From the NCBI GenBank assembly GCA_903903205.1, contig CAIUXU010000010.1, forward strand, positions 1 to 9,554: a stretch of 9,554 bases of DNA. Reading direction: 5' to 3'. The translations under genes were made by a program, and so were the position numbers. Of the stretch, positions 1-6,233 are shown in pieces; the stretch's first letter is position 1; each line of letters starts with the position of its first letter. The notes beneath the pieces are model-generated. The model had not been told where the DNA came from, made no database searches, and saw only the letters and a program-made list of their open reading frames with translations. Origin of the DNA: an uncultured Syntrophobacterales bacterium (lineage in GTDB: Bacteria > Desulfobacterota > Syntrophia > Syntrophales > UBA5619).

Positions 1-76
1 ATAGGAATCATTGTAGTATAGAGATGATTTCATTTGATCTTTCCAATAAATCGCAAGAATTTCAAAGGAGGTTTGT

Positions 77-1195
77 ATGGAGCTAAAAAATTTGCCGGAC
101 AATCCCTATCTGCTACTGACACCGGGCCCTCTATCGACAACCCGGACCGTGAAAGCCGCGATGCTCCGGGACTGGTGCACCTGGGATGACGATTACAAAA
201 CGATCGTCCAGGAGGTGCGGGAGAAGCTGGTGCATCTCGCGACGAACAAACCGGACCGCTACACCTGCGTCCTCATGCAGGGCAGCGGGACCTTTTCGGT
301 GGAAGCAATCATCAGCACGGCCGTTCCCGAAAACGGCAAGCTGCTGGTCCTTCCCAACGGCGCCTACGGGGACCGGATCGTGCAGATTGCGAAGACCCTG
401 AAGATCCCGGTGGTCTTCAATGACAGCGGAGAGCTGGCGCCGCCCGATCTGGAGAAGCTGGAGGCAACGCTGAAGGCGGACAACACGATCACCCATGTCG
501 CCGTCGTTCATTCCGAAACGACCACCGGCATGCTCAACCCCATCGCCGAGATCGGGAAGATCGTCAAGAGACACGGCAAGATCTTCATCGTGGATGCGAT
601 GAGCAGCTTCGGCGGCATCCCGATGGACATCGAGGCGCTCGGCATCGACTTCATCGTCAGCAGCGCAAACAAGTGCATCCAGGGGGTTCCCGGGTTCGGT
701 TTCATCATCGCCGACAGGGAACTGCTGATGACCTGCAAGGGCCGGGCCCGCTCGCTCTCTCTGGACCTCTACGATCAGTGGAACACGATGGAGAACGACA
801 AGGGGAAATGGCGCTACACCTCGCCGACCCACGTTGTCCGGGCTTTTTATCAGGCACTGAAGGAGCTGGACGAGGAGGGCGGCGTCGCAAAGCGGACGGA
901 GCGCTACCGGGCCAACCACCGGACCTTGGTGGACGGCATGAGAGGGCTCGGCTTCCGCACCCTCCTTCCGGACGCCTTCCAGGGGCACTTCATCACCTCC
1001 TTCTACAGTCCGGAAAACGCAAAGTATGACTTCAAAACCTTCTACGACAAGCTTAAGACTCAGGGATTCGTGATCTATCCGGGCAAGGTTTCCAAGGCCA
1101 GCGCATTCAGGATCGGAAACATCGGCGACGTATATCCGGCCGACATGGAGAGGCTCGTCAAAGCCATTGCGGCATCGATGTTCTGGCAAGTGTAG
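77..1195 (+). CDS. phnW: 2-aminoethylphosphonate--pyruvate aminotransferase
   Basis: A cytosolic, PLP-dependent class V (fold type I) aminotransferase. The family interconverts 2-aminoethylphosphonate plus pyruvate with phosphonoacetaldehyde plus L-alanine. The 372 residues match the usual PhnW length and align end to end with the remembered enterobacterial protein. Recognisable blocks are the N-terminal LLLTPGPLSTTRTVKAAML, CTWDDDY, the QGSGTFSVEA cofactor loop, HSETTTGMLNP, VDAMSSFGGIPMD with the PLP-ring aspartate, the Schiff-base lysine K199 in SSANKCIQGVPGFGF, and the C-terminal QGFVIYPGKVS and FRIGNIGDVY. The ATG follows AAAGGAGG (64-71) by 5 bp. The ald gene lies 29 bp downstream on the same strand, so alanine made here could be recycled to pyruvate. 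No phosphonatase, PEP mutase or phosphonate transporter is in the window, so whether it works in phosphonate breakdown or in aminoethylphosphonate synthesis cannot be decided here. Confidence 0.95.
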   Translation: MELKNLPDNPYLLLTPGPLSTTRTVKAAMLRDWCTWDDDYKTIVQEVREKLVHLATNKPDRYTCVLMQGSGTFSVEAIISTAVPENGKLLVLPNGAYGDRIVQIAKTLKIPVVFNDSGELAPPDLEKLEATLKADNTITHVAVVHSETTTGMLNPIAEIGKIVKRHGKIFIVDAMSSFGGIPMDIEALGIDFIVSSANKCIQGVPGFGFIIADRELLMTCKGRARSLSLDLYDQWNTMENDKGKWRYTSPTHVVRAFYQALKELDEEGGVAKRTERYRANHRTLVDGMRGLGFRTLLPDAFQGHFITSFYSPENAKYDFKTFYDKLKTQGFVIYPGKVSKASAFRIGNIGDVYPADMERLVKAIAASMFWQV

Positions 1196-1224
1196 AAAAT
1201 GCTATCCTATTGGAGGAAAATGAG

Positions 1225-2337
1225 ATGATTGTAGGAATATTGAAAGAGATCAAGATTGAGGAAAACCGCGTCTCCATGACACCGGCCGGCGTCGAGGTCA
1301 TGACGGACCATGGCCACAAGCTCCTCGTTGAAAAGGGCGCGGGCACGGGCAGCGGTTTTGATGACAAGGCCTACGTGGCCACCGGCGCCGAGATCGTCAA
1401 AACCGCGAAGGAGATCTACGACCGTTCCGATATGGTCATGCATGTGAAAGAACCGATGCCTTCCGAGTACAAATTGATCCGCAAAGATCAGATCGTCTTC
1501 ACCTATCTCCATCTGGCGGCGAACGAGACGCTGACGAAGGCGATGATCGAATCCAAATCCATCGATATCGCCTACGAGACGATCCAGAAGGTGGACGGAT
1601 CGCTCCCGCTGCTCATTCCGATGAGCGAGGTTGCGGGACGGATGGCGATCCAGGAAGCCGCCAAGTACCTCGAGATGGAATACGGCGGCGCAGGCGTTCT
1701 TCTCGGCGGAGTTCCGGGCGTCGAACCGGCGACGGTGCTGGTGATCGGCGCCGGAACGGTCGGCACACACGCCGCAAAAATGGCCTGCGGCCTGGGCGCC
1801 AGGGTCTACGTCGTTGACTCCTGTTTGTCGCGGCTCCGTTATCTCTCCGACATCATGCCGCAGAACTGCTGCCTGCTGATCTCCTCGCCGGAGACCATCC
1901 GCAGGCTGATCCGGGAGGCGGACGCGGTGATCGGCTCCGTCCTGATCCCGGGCGCCAAGGCGCCGAAGCTCGTCACGCGCGACATGATCAAACTCATGAA
2001 AAAAGGGTCGGTCCTGGTGGACGTGGCCATCGATCAGGGCGGCTGTTTCGAAACCTCCAAGGCGACGACGCACAAGGATCCGATCTACACAATCGACGGC
2101 GTCATCCATTACTGTGTTGGAAACATGCCGGGCGCCGTCGCGAAAACATCCACGCTGGCCCTGACGAACGCCACCCTCCCCTATGCGGTCGAGATCGCAA
2201 ACAAGGGCTGGAAGAAGGCAATGCAGGAAAACCCGGAAATTAAAAAGGGCGCGAATGTGATCAAAGGCCAAGTAACCTTCAAAGGCGTGGCTGACGCCTT
2301 CGGGCTGAAACTGGTAGATGTTGAAAAGTTCCTGTAG
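1225..2337 (+). CDS. ald: Alanine dehydrogenase
   Basis: Catalyses the reversible NAD-dependent oxidative deamination of L-alanine to pyruvate and ammonia; a cytosolic, usually hexameric enzyme. The 370 residues match the family length. From the start chosen, known catalytic and substrate residues fall at their usual family numbers: R15 (EENRVSMTP), K75 (HVKEP), H96 (YLHLA) and D270 (VDVAIDQGG). The Rossmann motif GAGTVG is at 175-180, followed by VVDSCLSRLRYL. A TTG at 1210 is in frame, but GGAGG at 1212-1216 lies 8 bp before the ATG at 1225, which decides the start. The gene is 29 bp after phnW and is followed by an intrinsic terminator, so the two probably form one transcript. Ald next to a pyruvate-dependent aminotransferase recalls taurine:pyruvate aminotransferase/Ald systems, in which Ald regenerates the amino acceptor. 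The opposite direction, making alanine as amino donor, is equally possible chemically. Confidence 0.95.
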   Translation: MIVGILKEIKIEENRVSMTPAGVEVMTDHGHKLLVEKGAGTGSGFDDKAYVATGAEIVKTAKEIYDRSDMVMHVKEPMPSEYKLIRKDQIVFTYLHLAANETLTKAMIESKSIDIAYETIQKVDGSLPLLIPMSEVAGRMAIQEAAKYLEMEYGGAGVLLGGVPGVEPATVLVIGAGTVGTHAAKMACGLGARVYVVDSCLSRLRYLSDIMPQNCCLLISSPETIRRLIREADAVIGSVLIPGAKAPKLVTRDMIKLMKKGSVLVDVAIDQGGCFETSKATTHKDPIYTIDGVIHYCVGNMPGAVAKTSTLALTNATLPYAVEIANKGWKKAMQENPEIKKGANVIKGQVTFKGVADAFGLKLVDVEKFL

Positions 2338-2371
2338 CGTATGATTTTATTTAGAATTTACAAATCTGGCC

Positions 2372-2406
2372 GACCGGTTTCCCTCTTCGGGAACCGGTCA
2401 TTTTTT
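2372..2406 (+). terminator. Rho-independent terminator after ald
   Basis: An 11-bp GC-rich stem, GACCGGTTTCCC (2372-2383) against GGGAACCGGTC (2389-2399), has one bulged T and a 5-nt TCTTC loop. It is followed after one A by TTTTTT at 2401-2406. It starts 34 bp past the ald stop, in the gap between convergent ald and flaG. On the minus strand the same hairpin is followed by GGCCAG rather than a T run, so it works mainly for the phnW-ald transcript. Confidence 0.92.
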
Positions 2407-2414
2407 CTGAATTC

Positions 2415-2798
2415 CTAAGCTTTTCCGTTGAAGATCCGACCGACAAGTTCGCCAATTTTAGTCTGAAGGGATTGCAGCTCTTTGGACGGGATTTCACGAA
2501 TCACTTCACCAGTTTCCTTGTTCGTTACCTTGATTGCGACCTTGTTATCATTCTCCCCGTAAAAAGCATATTCCATGGCGATATTCATGCCGTCAACCTG
2601 TTTTTGCATCTCGGCGACAATTGGTTTTACTTGCGCAGGGCTTAAGTCGGCATTTGCATCTGCCTTCTGTGCAGGCTGGGAAGATGGCGCAAACTTGGTC
2701 AATTGTGCAGGCCGGGAAGATTCTGTCGTCTTCTCCGGCGCAGCCACCCTGACCGCTGTGTCCCTCATTACCCCGCTATCCACAGGTTTGATATCCAT
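2415..2798 (-). CDS. flaG: FlaG family flagellar protein
   Basis: FlaG proteins are small flagellar-associated proteins, commonly encoded near fliC and fliD, that affect filament length or assembly; their exact biochemical role is poorly defined. The conserved part is the C-terminal half (about residues 53-127). It holds an amphipathic helix, then NDNKVAIKVTNKETGEVIREIPSKELQSLQTKIGELVGRIF, which carries the family hallmark of a strand, a KETGEVIREIP turn and a terminal helix. The first 50 residues are low in complexity and rich in Ala, Pro, Ser and Lys, as usual in the family. An in-frame GTG lies 6 bp upstream (2802-2804), but GAGG sits 5 bp before the ATG at 2796-2798 and only 4 bp before that GTG, so the ATG is preferred (127 residues). 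No flagellin, FliD or FliS gene is in the window. The gene sits about 107 bp downstream of the Pro/Gln-rich gene and is probably cotranscribed from its sigma-28-like promoter. Confidence 0.88.
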   Translation of the reverse strand: MDIKPVDSGVMRDTAVRVAAPEKTTESSRPAQLTKFAPSSQPAQKADANADLSPAQVKPIVAEMQKQVDGMNIAMEYAFYGENDNKVAIKVTNKETGEVIREIPSKELQSLQTKIGELVGRIFNGKA

Positions 2799-2905
2799 TT
2801 CCACCTCACCTCGCAGGACTCAGCTTTATTACCCGAACCCTGCCTTAACCGTTCAGCATGAAAAGAACCTACGGTTTGAATGCCTTGAATTACACCATAG
2901 CATTA

Positions 2906-3148
2906 CTACCTTATAACATTGGTTATTCCCCCCTCCTGCGTTGCGGTGGCAGGTGGTTGCATTGCCGCCTGTTGCGTTGCCTGTGCCGCCATATCTTTGG
3001 CTGCCTGGGAAAGTACGACATCGTCTTTCTGTGGCGCCTGCGGCTTTTGTGGCTCTTGTGGCGGCTGTACTGGTTGAGTTTCTTTAGTCGGAACAACCGG
3101 GGCGGCCTGCGTCATATAATTGCTCTGTCCTACTGGGTTTGTCTGCAT
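2906..3148 (-). CDS. Small Pro/Gln-rich protein, probably flagellum-associated
   Basis: An 80-residue protein of unknown function. GGAGG (3156-3160 on the plus strand as CCTCC) lies 7 bp before the ATG at 3146-3148, so this start is preferred over the in-frame upstream start at 3178. Residues 19-41 form a Pro/Gln/Lys stretch with repeated PQ units (QPPQEPQKPQAPQ), probably disordered. It is followed by DDVVLSQAAKDMAAQATQQAA, a short helix-forming segment. The D-x-V-x-LS-x-A-A-K pattern resembles segments of FlgM and other small flagellar proteins, but this is only a resemblance. No signal peptide or membrane segment is visible. The gene lies directly behind a FliA-type promoter and upstream of flaG, so a role in late flagellar assembly or its regulation is inferred. 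A full FlgM call is not supported, because the FlgM C-terminal sigma-28-binding region is not recognisable. Confidence 0.7.
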   Translation of the reverse strand: MQTNPVGQSNYMTQAAPVVPTKETQPVQPPQEPQKPQAPQKDDVVLSQAAKDMAAQATQQAAMQPPATATQEGGITNVIR

Positions 3149-3205
3149 TTCTATGCCTCCTTTTTTAAGCATGGACATTCAAATTTCTGAACCCTTCCGT
3201 GTAGG

Positions 3206-3233
3206 GTATCGGCAGATTCCACTTAAAACTTGA
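3206..3233 (-). promoter_or_regulatory. Candidate sigma-28 (FliA) promoter
   Basis: On the minus strand, TCAAGTTT (3233-3226) and GCCGATAC (3213-3206) each match 7 of 8 positions of the enterobacterial FliA consensus TAAAGTTT and GCCGATAA. The spacer is 12 bp; 11 is typical. The site begins just past the DUF3467 stop codon and would give a leader of roughly 50 nt before the 80-residue gene. It points into that gene and flaG, which fits late (class 3) flagellar expression. Confidence 0.7.
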
Positions 3234-3234
3234 A

Positions 3235-3525
3235 TTAATGAAACTTTTGATCACCTAAACCGACTTCCATGACAGACCCGAATTGTTTCTCATAGTTATC
3301 AAGGTTTTCCTTCAGAGCATCGATAATTTTCTTAACATGGGCAGGAGTCACAATGACCCTAGAAACCAGATGGACACCGTTCGGGGAGTTTAAAAGCCAG
3401 TCCAGTATGAATTCATCGGCGCCATGTGATACCATCATGGAGTTGCTGTATCTCCCTCTCGACACTTCATCCCCGGTACTGATCTGGATTTGGTTCATAT
3501 TCTCCGGTTTTGATTGATCAGCCAT
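3235..3525 (-). CDS. DUF3467 domain protein
   Basis: A 96-residue protein of the DUF3467 family, whose function is not established. The hallmarks are visible: ISTGDEVSRGRYSNSMMVSH at about residues 15-34, EFILDWLLNSPNGVHLVSRVIVTPAHVKKIIDAL, and a last helix LDNYEKQFG. The family is a small alpha/beta fold common in Deltaproteobacteria, Bacteroidetes and planctomycetes. An in-frame TTG at 3537 overlaps the ribosome-binding site. GGAGG 5 bp before the ATG at 3523-3525 fixes the start. The TATAAT at 3540-3545 (minus strand) is too close to be its promoter, because transcription would begin inside the ribosome-binding site. The gene is separated from glgA by about 290 bp and from the next gene by a separate promoter, so it is probably its own unit or a weak extension of the glgA transcript. 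Confidence 0.88.
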   Translation of the reverse strand: MADQSKPENMNQIQISTGDEVSRGRYSNSMMVSHGADEFILDWLLNSPNGVHLVSRVIVTPAHVKKIIDALKENLDNYEKQFGSVMEVGLGDQKFH

Positions 3526-3817
3526 ATTGACCTCCAAAAATTATACGAAATGACGAATCCTGCGCTTTTGGTCATTTTACCATGCCAGTCATGATTCCAG
3601 ATTTCATGGCCAGACACAGTCCGCTCCCGGAATACCACAAATCCTGGGCAAAAGAACAGAAACATTCTCAACCTGCCATAATCCAGGTAGTTATCCTTAT
3701 GCGGCCAAAGATAAAGGTTCTGCGTGTATTCGGCAGGTCTGTTTCATGATTGATTTGGATCTTCGCACCAGAATGGTTCTCGATTATCAATGCGGGTGAG
3801 GGGTATGCGACCTGCCA
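3526..3817. other. Intergenic stretch with no supported gene
   Basis: 292 bp between the glgA-like gene and the DUF3467 gene. I see no ORF with a ribosome-binding site, no clear hairpin followed by a T run after glgA, and no convincing -35/-10 pair. The only repeat noticed is an 8-bp inverted pair, GGCAGGTC at 3732-3739 and GACCTGCC at 3809-3816, which is too short and too far apart to interpret. Confidence 0.5.
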
Positions 3818-5359
3818 CTATACCAGCGGCAGATTGCCGTTGATTCCTTCATAGATCGTCATGTAACCGTCAATCATCCGCTCCAGGCTGTGTTTCTCTT
3901 CTGTTTCGATCATGATGCGCCGAAGTTGGGCCGCTCGGACCTCTGGCGGCTGCCGATGAAAGGCAACGCTCCGGGCCAGGCCGTACCAGAGTCCGCCGGT
4001 GTCGTAATCCCGGAAAAGAAACCCGTTGCCCCCATCTGCCGGGGCGCCATCGGCCCGCAAGGTCAATTCCTCGATCTTGTCATGATATCCGCCAGTGTCG
4101 CGGTTGGTAGCCGTCGCCCCAAAGAGATTGCCGATCTGATCTATCTGGCCGCAGGGTTCATAAAGAGATGCACCAAAGACATCGCTGGCTGCGGCAAAAC
4201 CCAGCATGGACAGGGGTTCCTGGAAACGCTGGTAGGTAATCCTGCCGCCCGACGCACAGGCGATTCGCCCGCAGGTCTCCTCATGGGTGCGATCCGATCC
4301 CACACCATCACCGATGATGGCAATCTGGACATCCTGATGGGCGATGACAAACCACTGGGCGATCTCCTCCAGCAGATGAATACCTTTCTGGGATGGATCG
4401 AGGCGCGACGGCCAATAGAGCAGAATGGCCTCCGGATTGATATTTAGTCCCGTCTTTTTCTGAAAATCGACAAGATTTTCCCGCTTGGCTTTCAGAATAT
4501 CGTCTTCCGGTCCATAATTTCGGACCAGATGGGCGCAGCGCTCCGGATACATCTCCGGCGCAGGAGCGTTGAGAACAGTCGCCGTCTGTCCCATTTTGTC
4601 TTTCAAGCGTATTTCCTCCCGGACGTAGGGGGAAATGGGAAGGTTGTTGCCAAGTTCACCGTCGATGATTTCCCGCAGAAAGCGGTGCCCTACGAAACTT
4701 ACGGCGCTGGCATTCTTGATAGCTGTCGCCTGGCTGTCGAGGCAGGGCCGGCCCCTGTCTTCCGAAAAATAGATGTAGGGCCGCAGACGTTCCATATCCA
4801 CACCGTGGTACATCTCCAGCGGGATATGGGCATTGTGGACATTGTGGATCGTATGCAGTACGGGGCAGCCTCTCATCCGGGCATAGGCCGTGATGACGCC
4901 GCCCGTCATCCAGTCGTGGCTGTGAACAATGAGTCGGCCGCCGTTCATCGCCCGGACCCGGACGATCGTCTGGTTGACGATCTCCTTCTGAAATTCCACA
5001 GCATTCTGAACCGGATCGCCGGCATAGGGGCTTTCCAGATCGCCAAACACAGAAGAGGTGACCAGGTGGACCTTTTCCGGATCGACGGAATGGCGAAGCC
5101 TCTGCCAATGCTCATCATCAATATGGTTCTCCCGCTGGAAGCGCCGGGGGAGATTGAGGGTGGTCATGTGGCATTCGACGCCCCGCTCCGAAAGCCCCCC
5201 GCAGAGGGCGGCAATCACTTCGCCCAGGCCGCCGCTCTTGCCGGAAATGCTGCTGGCCATGCCACCCATCTTCTCGGGCAGACGACCCGTCTCCGGCGTG
5301 ATGAGAAGAACCGCCGTTTTCTCTCTCTTCCTGGAAACGTGCATTTTTACGCTCGCCAT
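3818..5359 (-). CDS. glgA: Glycogen/starch synthase-like glycosyltransferase (GT5)
   Basis: A two-Rossmann-domain (GT-B) glycosyltransferase of family GT5. Members elongate alpha-1,4-glucan from ADP- or UDP-glucose in the cytosol. Visible motifs are K41-SGGLGEV (nucleotide-sugar binding, as KTGGLGDV in GlgA), HSHDW at 146-150, SRLDPSQKG at 318-326 (Arg/Lys pair for the donor phosphates), IIGDG at 348-352, and EPCG at 401-404 carrying the conserved active-site glutamate. The 513 residues are slightly longer than the usual 475-490. Part of this is an N-terminal insertion (GRLPEKMGGMASSISG) ahead of the lysine loop, and EPCGQIDQIGNLFG differs from the common EPCGLTQLYALRYG. A TTG lies in frame at 5395, but GGAGG 9 bp before the ATG at 5357-5359 selects that start. 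It follows a 62-residue ORF by 42 bp. No glgB, glgC or glgP is in the window, so donor and product are unproven. Confidence 0.85.
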   Translation of the reverse strand: MASVKMHVSRKREKTAVLLITPETGRLPEKMGGMASSISGKSGGLGEVIAALCGGLSERGVECHMTTLNLPRRFQRENHIDDEHWQRLRHSVDPEKVHLVTSSVFGDLESPYAGDPVQNAVEFQKEIVNQTIVRVRAMNGGRLIVHSHDWMTGGVITAYARMRGCPVLHTIHNVHNAHIPLEMYHGVDMERLRPYIYFSEDRGRPCLDSQATAIKNASAVSFVGHRFLREIIDGELGNNLPISPYVREEIRLKDKMGQTATVLNAPAPEMYPERCAHLVRNYGPEDDILKAKRENLVDFQKKTGLNINPEAILLYWPSRLDPSQKGIHLLEEIAQWFVIAHQDVQIAIIGDGVGSDRTHEETCGRIACASGGRITYQRFQEPLSMLGFAAASDVFGASLYEPCGQIDQIGNLFGATATNRDTGGYHDKIEELTLRADGAPADGGNGFLFRDYDTGGLWYGLARSVAFHRQPPEVRAAQLRRIMIETEEKHSLERMIDGYMTIYEGINGNLPLV

Positions 5360-5401
5360 CGTTGCTTGCCTCCACCAACCCCCGGGTCGTTTCAAGCATG
5401 C

Positions 5402-5590
5402 CTATCCCCAATAGGTAGCGGTGAAGTTTTCCCTTTTGCTTTCCTCCTCTTGAAGGATTACCGAAAACTTTTCCTCTTCCCGGTTTTCCCTTCCCTCCCG
5501 AGAGGTTATCTGATTGCTCAGGGCGGGATCTTCAGGGAATGTGACCGAACGCTCGTTTACTCCGAAGTATTGATCTGATATCATTCTCAT
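5402..5590 (-). CDS. Small hypothetical protein upstream of glgA
   Basis: A 62-residue ORF with no recognised family. It is very charged: the segment TSREGRENREEEKFSVILQEEESKREN is rich in Glu, Arg and Lys and may form a helix or be disordered. It ends with the aromatic tail FTATYWG. There is no signal peptide or membrane segment. Support for it being a real gene is a good ribosome-binding site (AGGAG, 8-9 bp before the ATG at 5588-5590), the same strand as glgA, a gap of only 42 bp to glgA, and no competing gene over it. It could be a small regulator of, or partner for, the glycosyltransferase, but nothing in the sequence shows this. A chance ORF in a leader region remains possible. Confidence 0.5.
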   Translation of the reverse strand: MRMISDQYFGVNERSVTFPEDPALSNQITSREGRENREEEKFSVILQEEESKRENFTATYWG

Positions 5591-5662
5591 ATTCTCATCT
5601 CCTTCATGTCTATTGGTCAGATATCCGAACAGATGCTTCCTTGCCGCCTGGGGTTACGCGGC

Positions 5663-6076
5663 CTACAATGAACAGTTTCTAAACTGCCCGCTATCTTGCT
5701 GGTTGCTACGTTCAAGGGCTAACATTATCGCGTCCGTCAGGAATGGATCACTGAAAGGTTTCTGTAAAAAGGCCACGGCTCCGGCCTGCATGGCCTGTGC
5801 GCGGACACCGGGATCTTCGTAAGCTGTTATAAATATGACCGGCAGTGAGACTCCGGAGTCAGAGAGCCGTTTCTGCAAATCCAGACCATTCATTTCGGGC
5901 ATGCGGACGTCCACGATCGCACAGCCATGGTCATGGAGCGGTCCCTGATGCAGAAACTCCCACCCCGAAGGGAATGTTCTTACTGCAAATCCCAGGGATT
6001 TGAGCAGCCTTTGCATTGATTTGCGGACCGACTCGTCATCATCCACAACAGAAATGAGGGCATCCTTTTTTAACAT
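5663..6076 (-). CDS. Single-domain response regulator (orphan receiver)
   Basis: 137 residues consisting almost entirely of one CheY-like receiver domain of the FixJ/NarL subtype, with no DNA-binding output domain. Key residues are the acidic pocket VDDD (11-14), phospho-acceptor D56 in CAIVDVRMPEMNG, T84 in FITAY, and K106 in LQKPF, so it looks phosphorylatable. The C-terminal tail (NQQDSGQFRNCSL) is short and polar. ATG at 6074-6076 is preceded by AGGAG at 9 bp; the longer in-frame start at 6139 has no better site. It closely resembles the receiver of the FixJ-type regulator next door (shared DDD-SVRKS, LQK-L, LP-IFIT, QAM-AGA, F-KPF), which suggests duplication. With no output domain it probably works as a phosphate sink, a relay, or through protein contacts with the neighbouring kinase and regulator. 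It has its own promoter region. Confidence 0.9.
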   Translation of the reverse strand: MLKKDALISVVDDDESVRKSMQRLLKSLGFAVRTFPSGWEFLHQGPLHDHGCAIVDVRMPEMNGLDLQKRLSDSGVSLPVIFITAYEDPGVRAQAMQAGAVAFLQKPFSDPFLTDAIMLALERSNQQDSGQFRNCSL

Positions 6077-6170
6077 GCTCAATTGCTCCTGTGATTCAGG
6101 CGGGGCCATACCCCGACCCAGTCCACCGATACCAATCACTTTATAGCAAATACGACCTGGGTTTTACTGG

Positions 6171-6176
6171 ATTATA
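6171..6176 (-). promoter_or_regulatory. -10 box for the orphan receiver gene
   Basis: A perfect TATAAT on the minus strand, with a predicted transcription start near 6164 and a leader of about 90 nt before the receiver ATG. The hexamer 17 bp upstream (about 6194-6199, read ATATCT on the minus strand) is nothing like TTGACA and overlaps the dyad operator. This is the pattern expected for an activator-dependent promoter. Confidence 0.5.
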
Positions 6177-6196
6177 TAGCGGAAAAATAGAAAAGA

Positions 6197-6216
6197 TATT
6201 AGACCTTAGTCTAGTA
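6197..6216. promoter_or_regulatory. 20-bp dyad, candidate FixJ-type operator
   Basis: TATTAGAC-CTTA-GTCTAGTA: the two 8-bp arms are inverted copies with 7 of 8 matches around a 4-bp centre. It lies in the gap between the FixJ-type regulator stop (6234) and the orphan receiver start. Its centre (6206.5) is about 42 bp upstream of the start site predicted from the TATAAT at 6171-6176, the usual place for an activator contacting RNA polymerase at -35. An alternative reading is an AT-rich terminator hairpin for the kinase-regulator transcript, since TCTTTTCTATTTTT follows on the minus strand shortly after. The stem is weak and the T run is offset, so I favour the operator. Confidence 0.5.
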
Positions 6217-6233
6217 GGGATCAAAAGCAATAA

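Noticed and set aside
1..76. Promoter search upstream of phnW
   Set aside because: No credible -35/-10 pair was found; only the ribosome-binding site is clear. The promoter may lie before the window.
131..1189. Long open frame antisense to phnW
   Set aside because: It mirrors the GC-rich codon pattern of phnW, has no family resemblance and no ribosome-binding site; phnW is unmistakable.
1207..2271. Long open frame antisense to ald
   Set aside because: Shadow of ald; its Asp/Arg/His-rich composition is typical of reverse-strand artefacts, and ald is certain.
2858..3190. 110-residue plus-strand frame rich in Leu, Trp, Tyr and Arg, looking like a membrane protein
   Set aside because: It is the reverse of the Pro/Gln-rich gene; the Pro and Gln codons read backwards give Trp/Leu/Arg, and it has no ribosome-binding site.
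3540..3545. TATAAT on the minus strand before the DUF3467 gene
   Set aside because: Too close to the gene: transcription would start within the ribosome-binding site, and no -35 is found at the right distance.
3574..3590. TGGCATGG... on the minus strand as a sigma-54 promoter
   Set aside because: The GG element is present, but the GC at the -12 position with 10-bp spacing is missing.
3732..3816. 8-bp inverted pair GGCAGGTC / GACCTGCC
   Set aside because: Short arms nearly 70 bp apart; expected by chance.
4529..5578. 349-residue plus-strand frame over the glgA-like gene
   Set aside because: Antisense shadow; the minus-strand frame carries all GT5 motifs.
5639..5660. Small GCCGC/GCGGC hairpin after the orphan receiver gene
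   Set aside because: Only 5 bp of stem, a 10-nt loop and no T run, so not a supported terminator.
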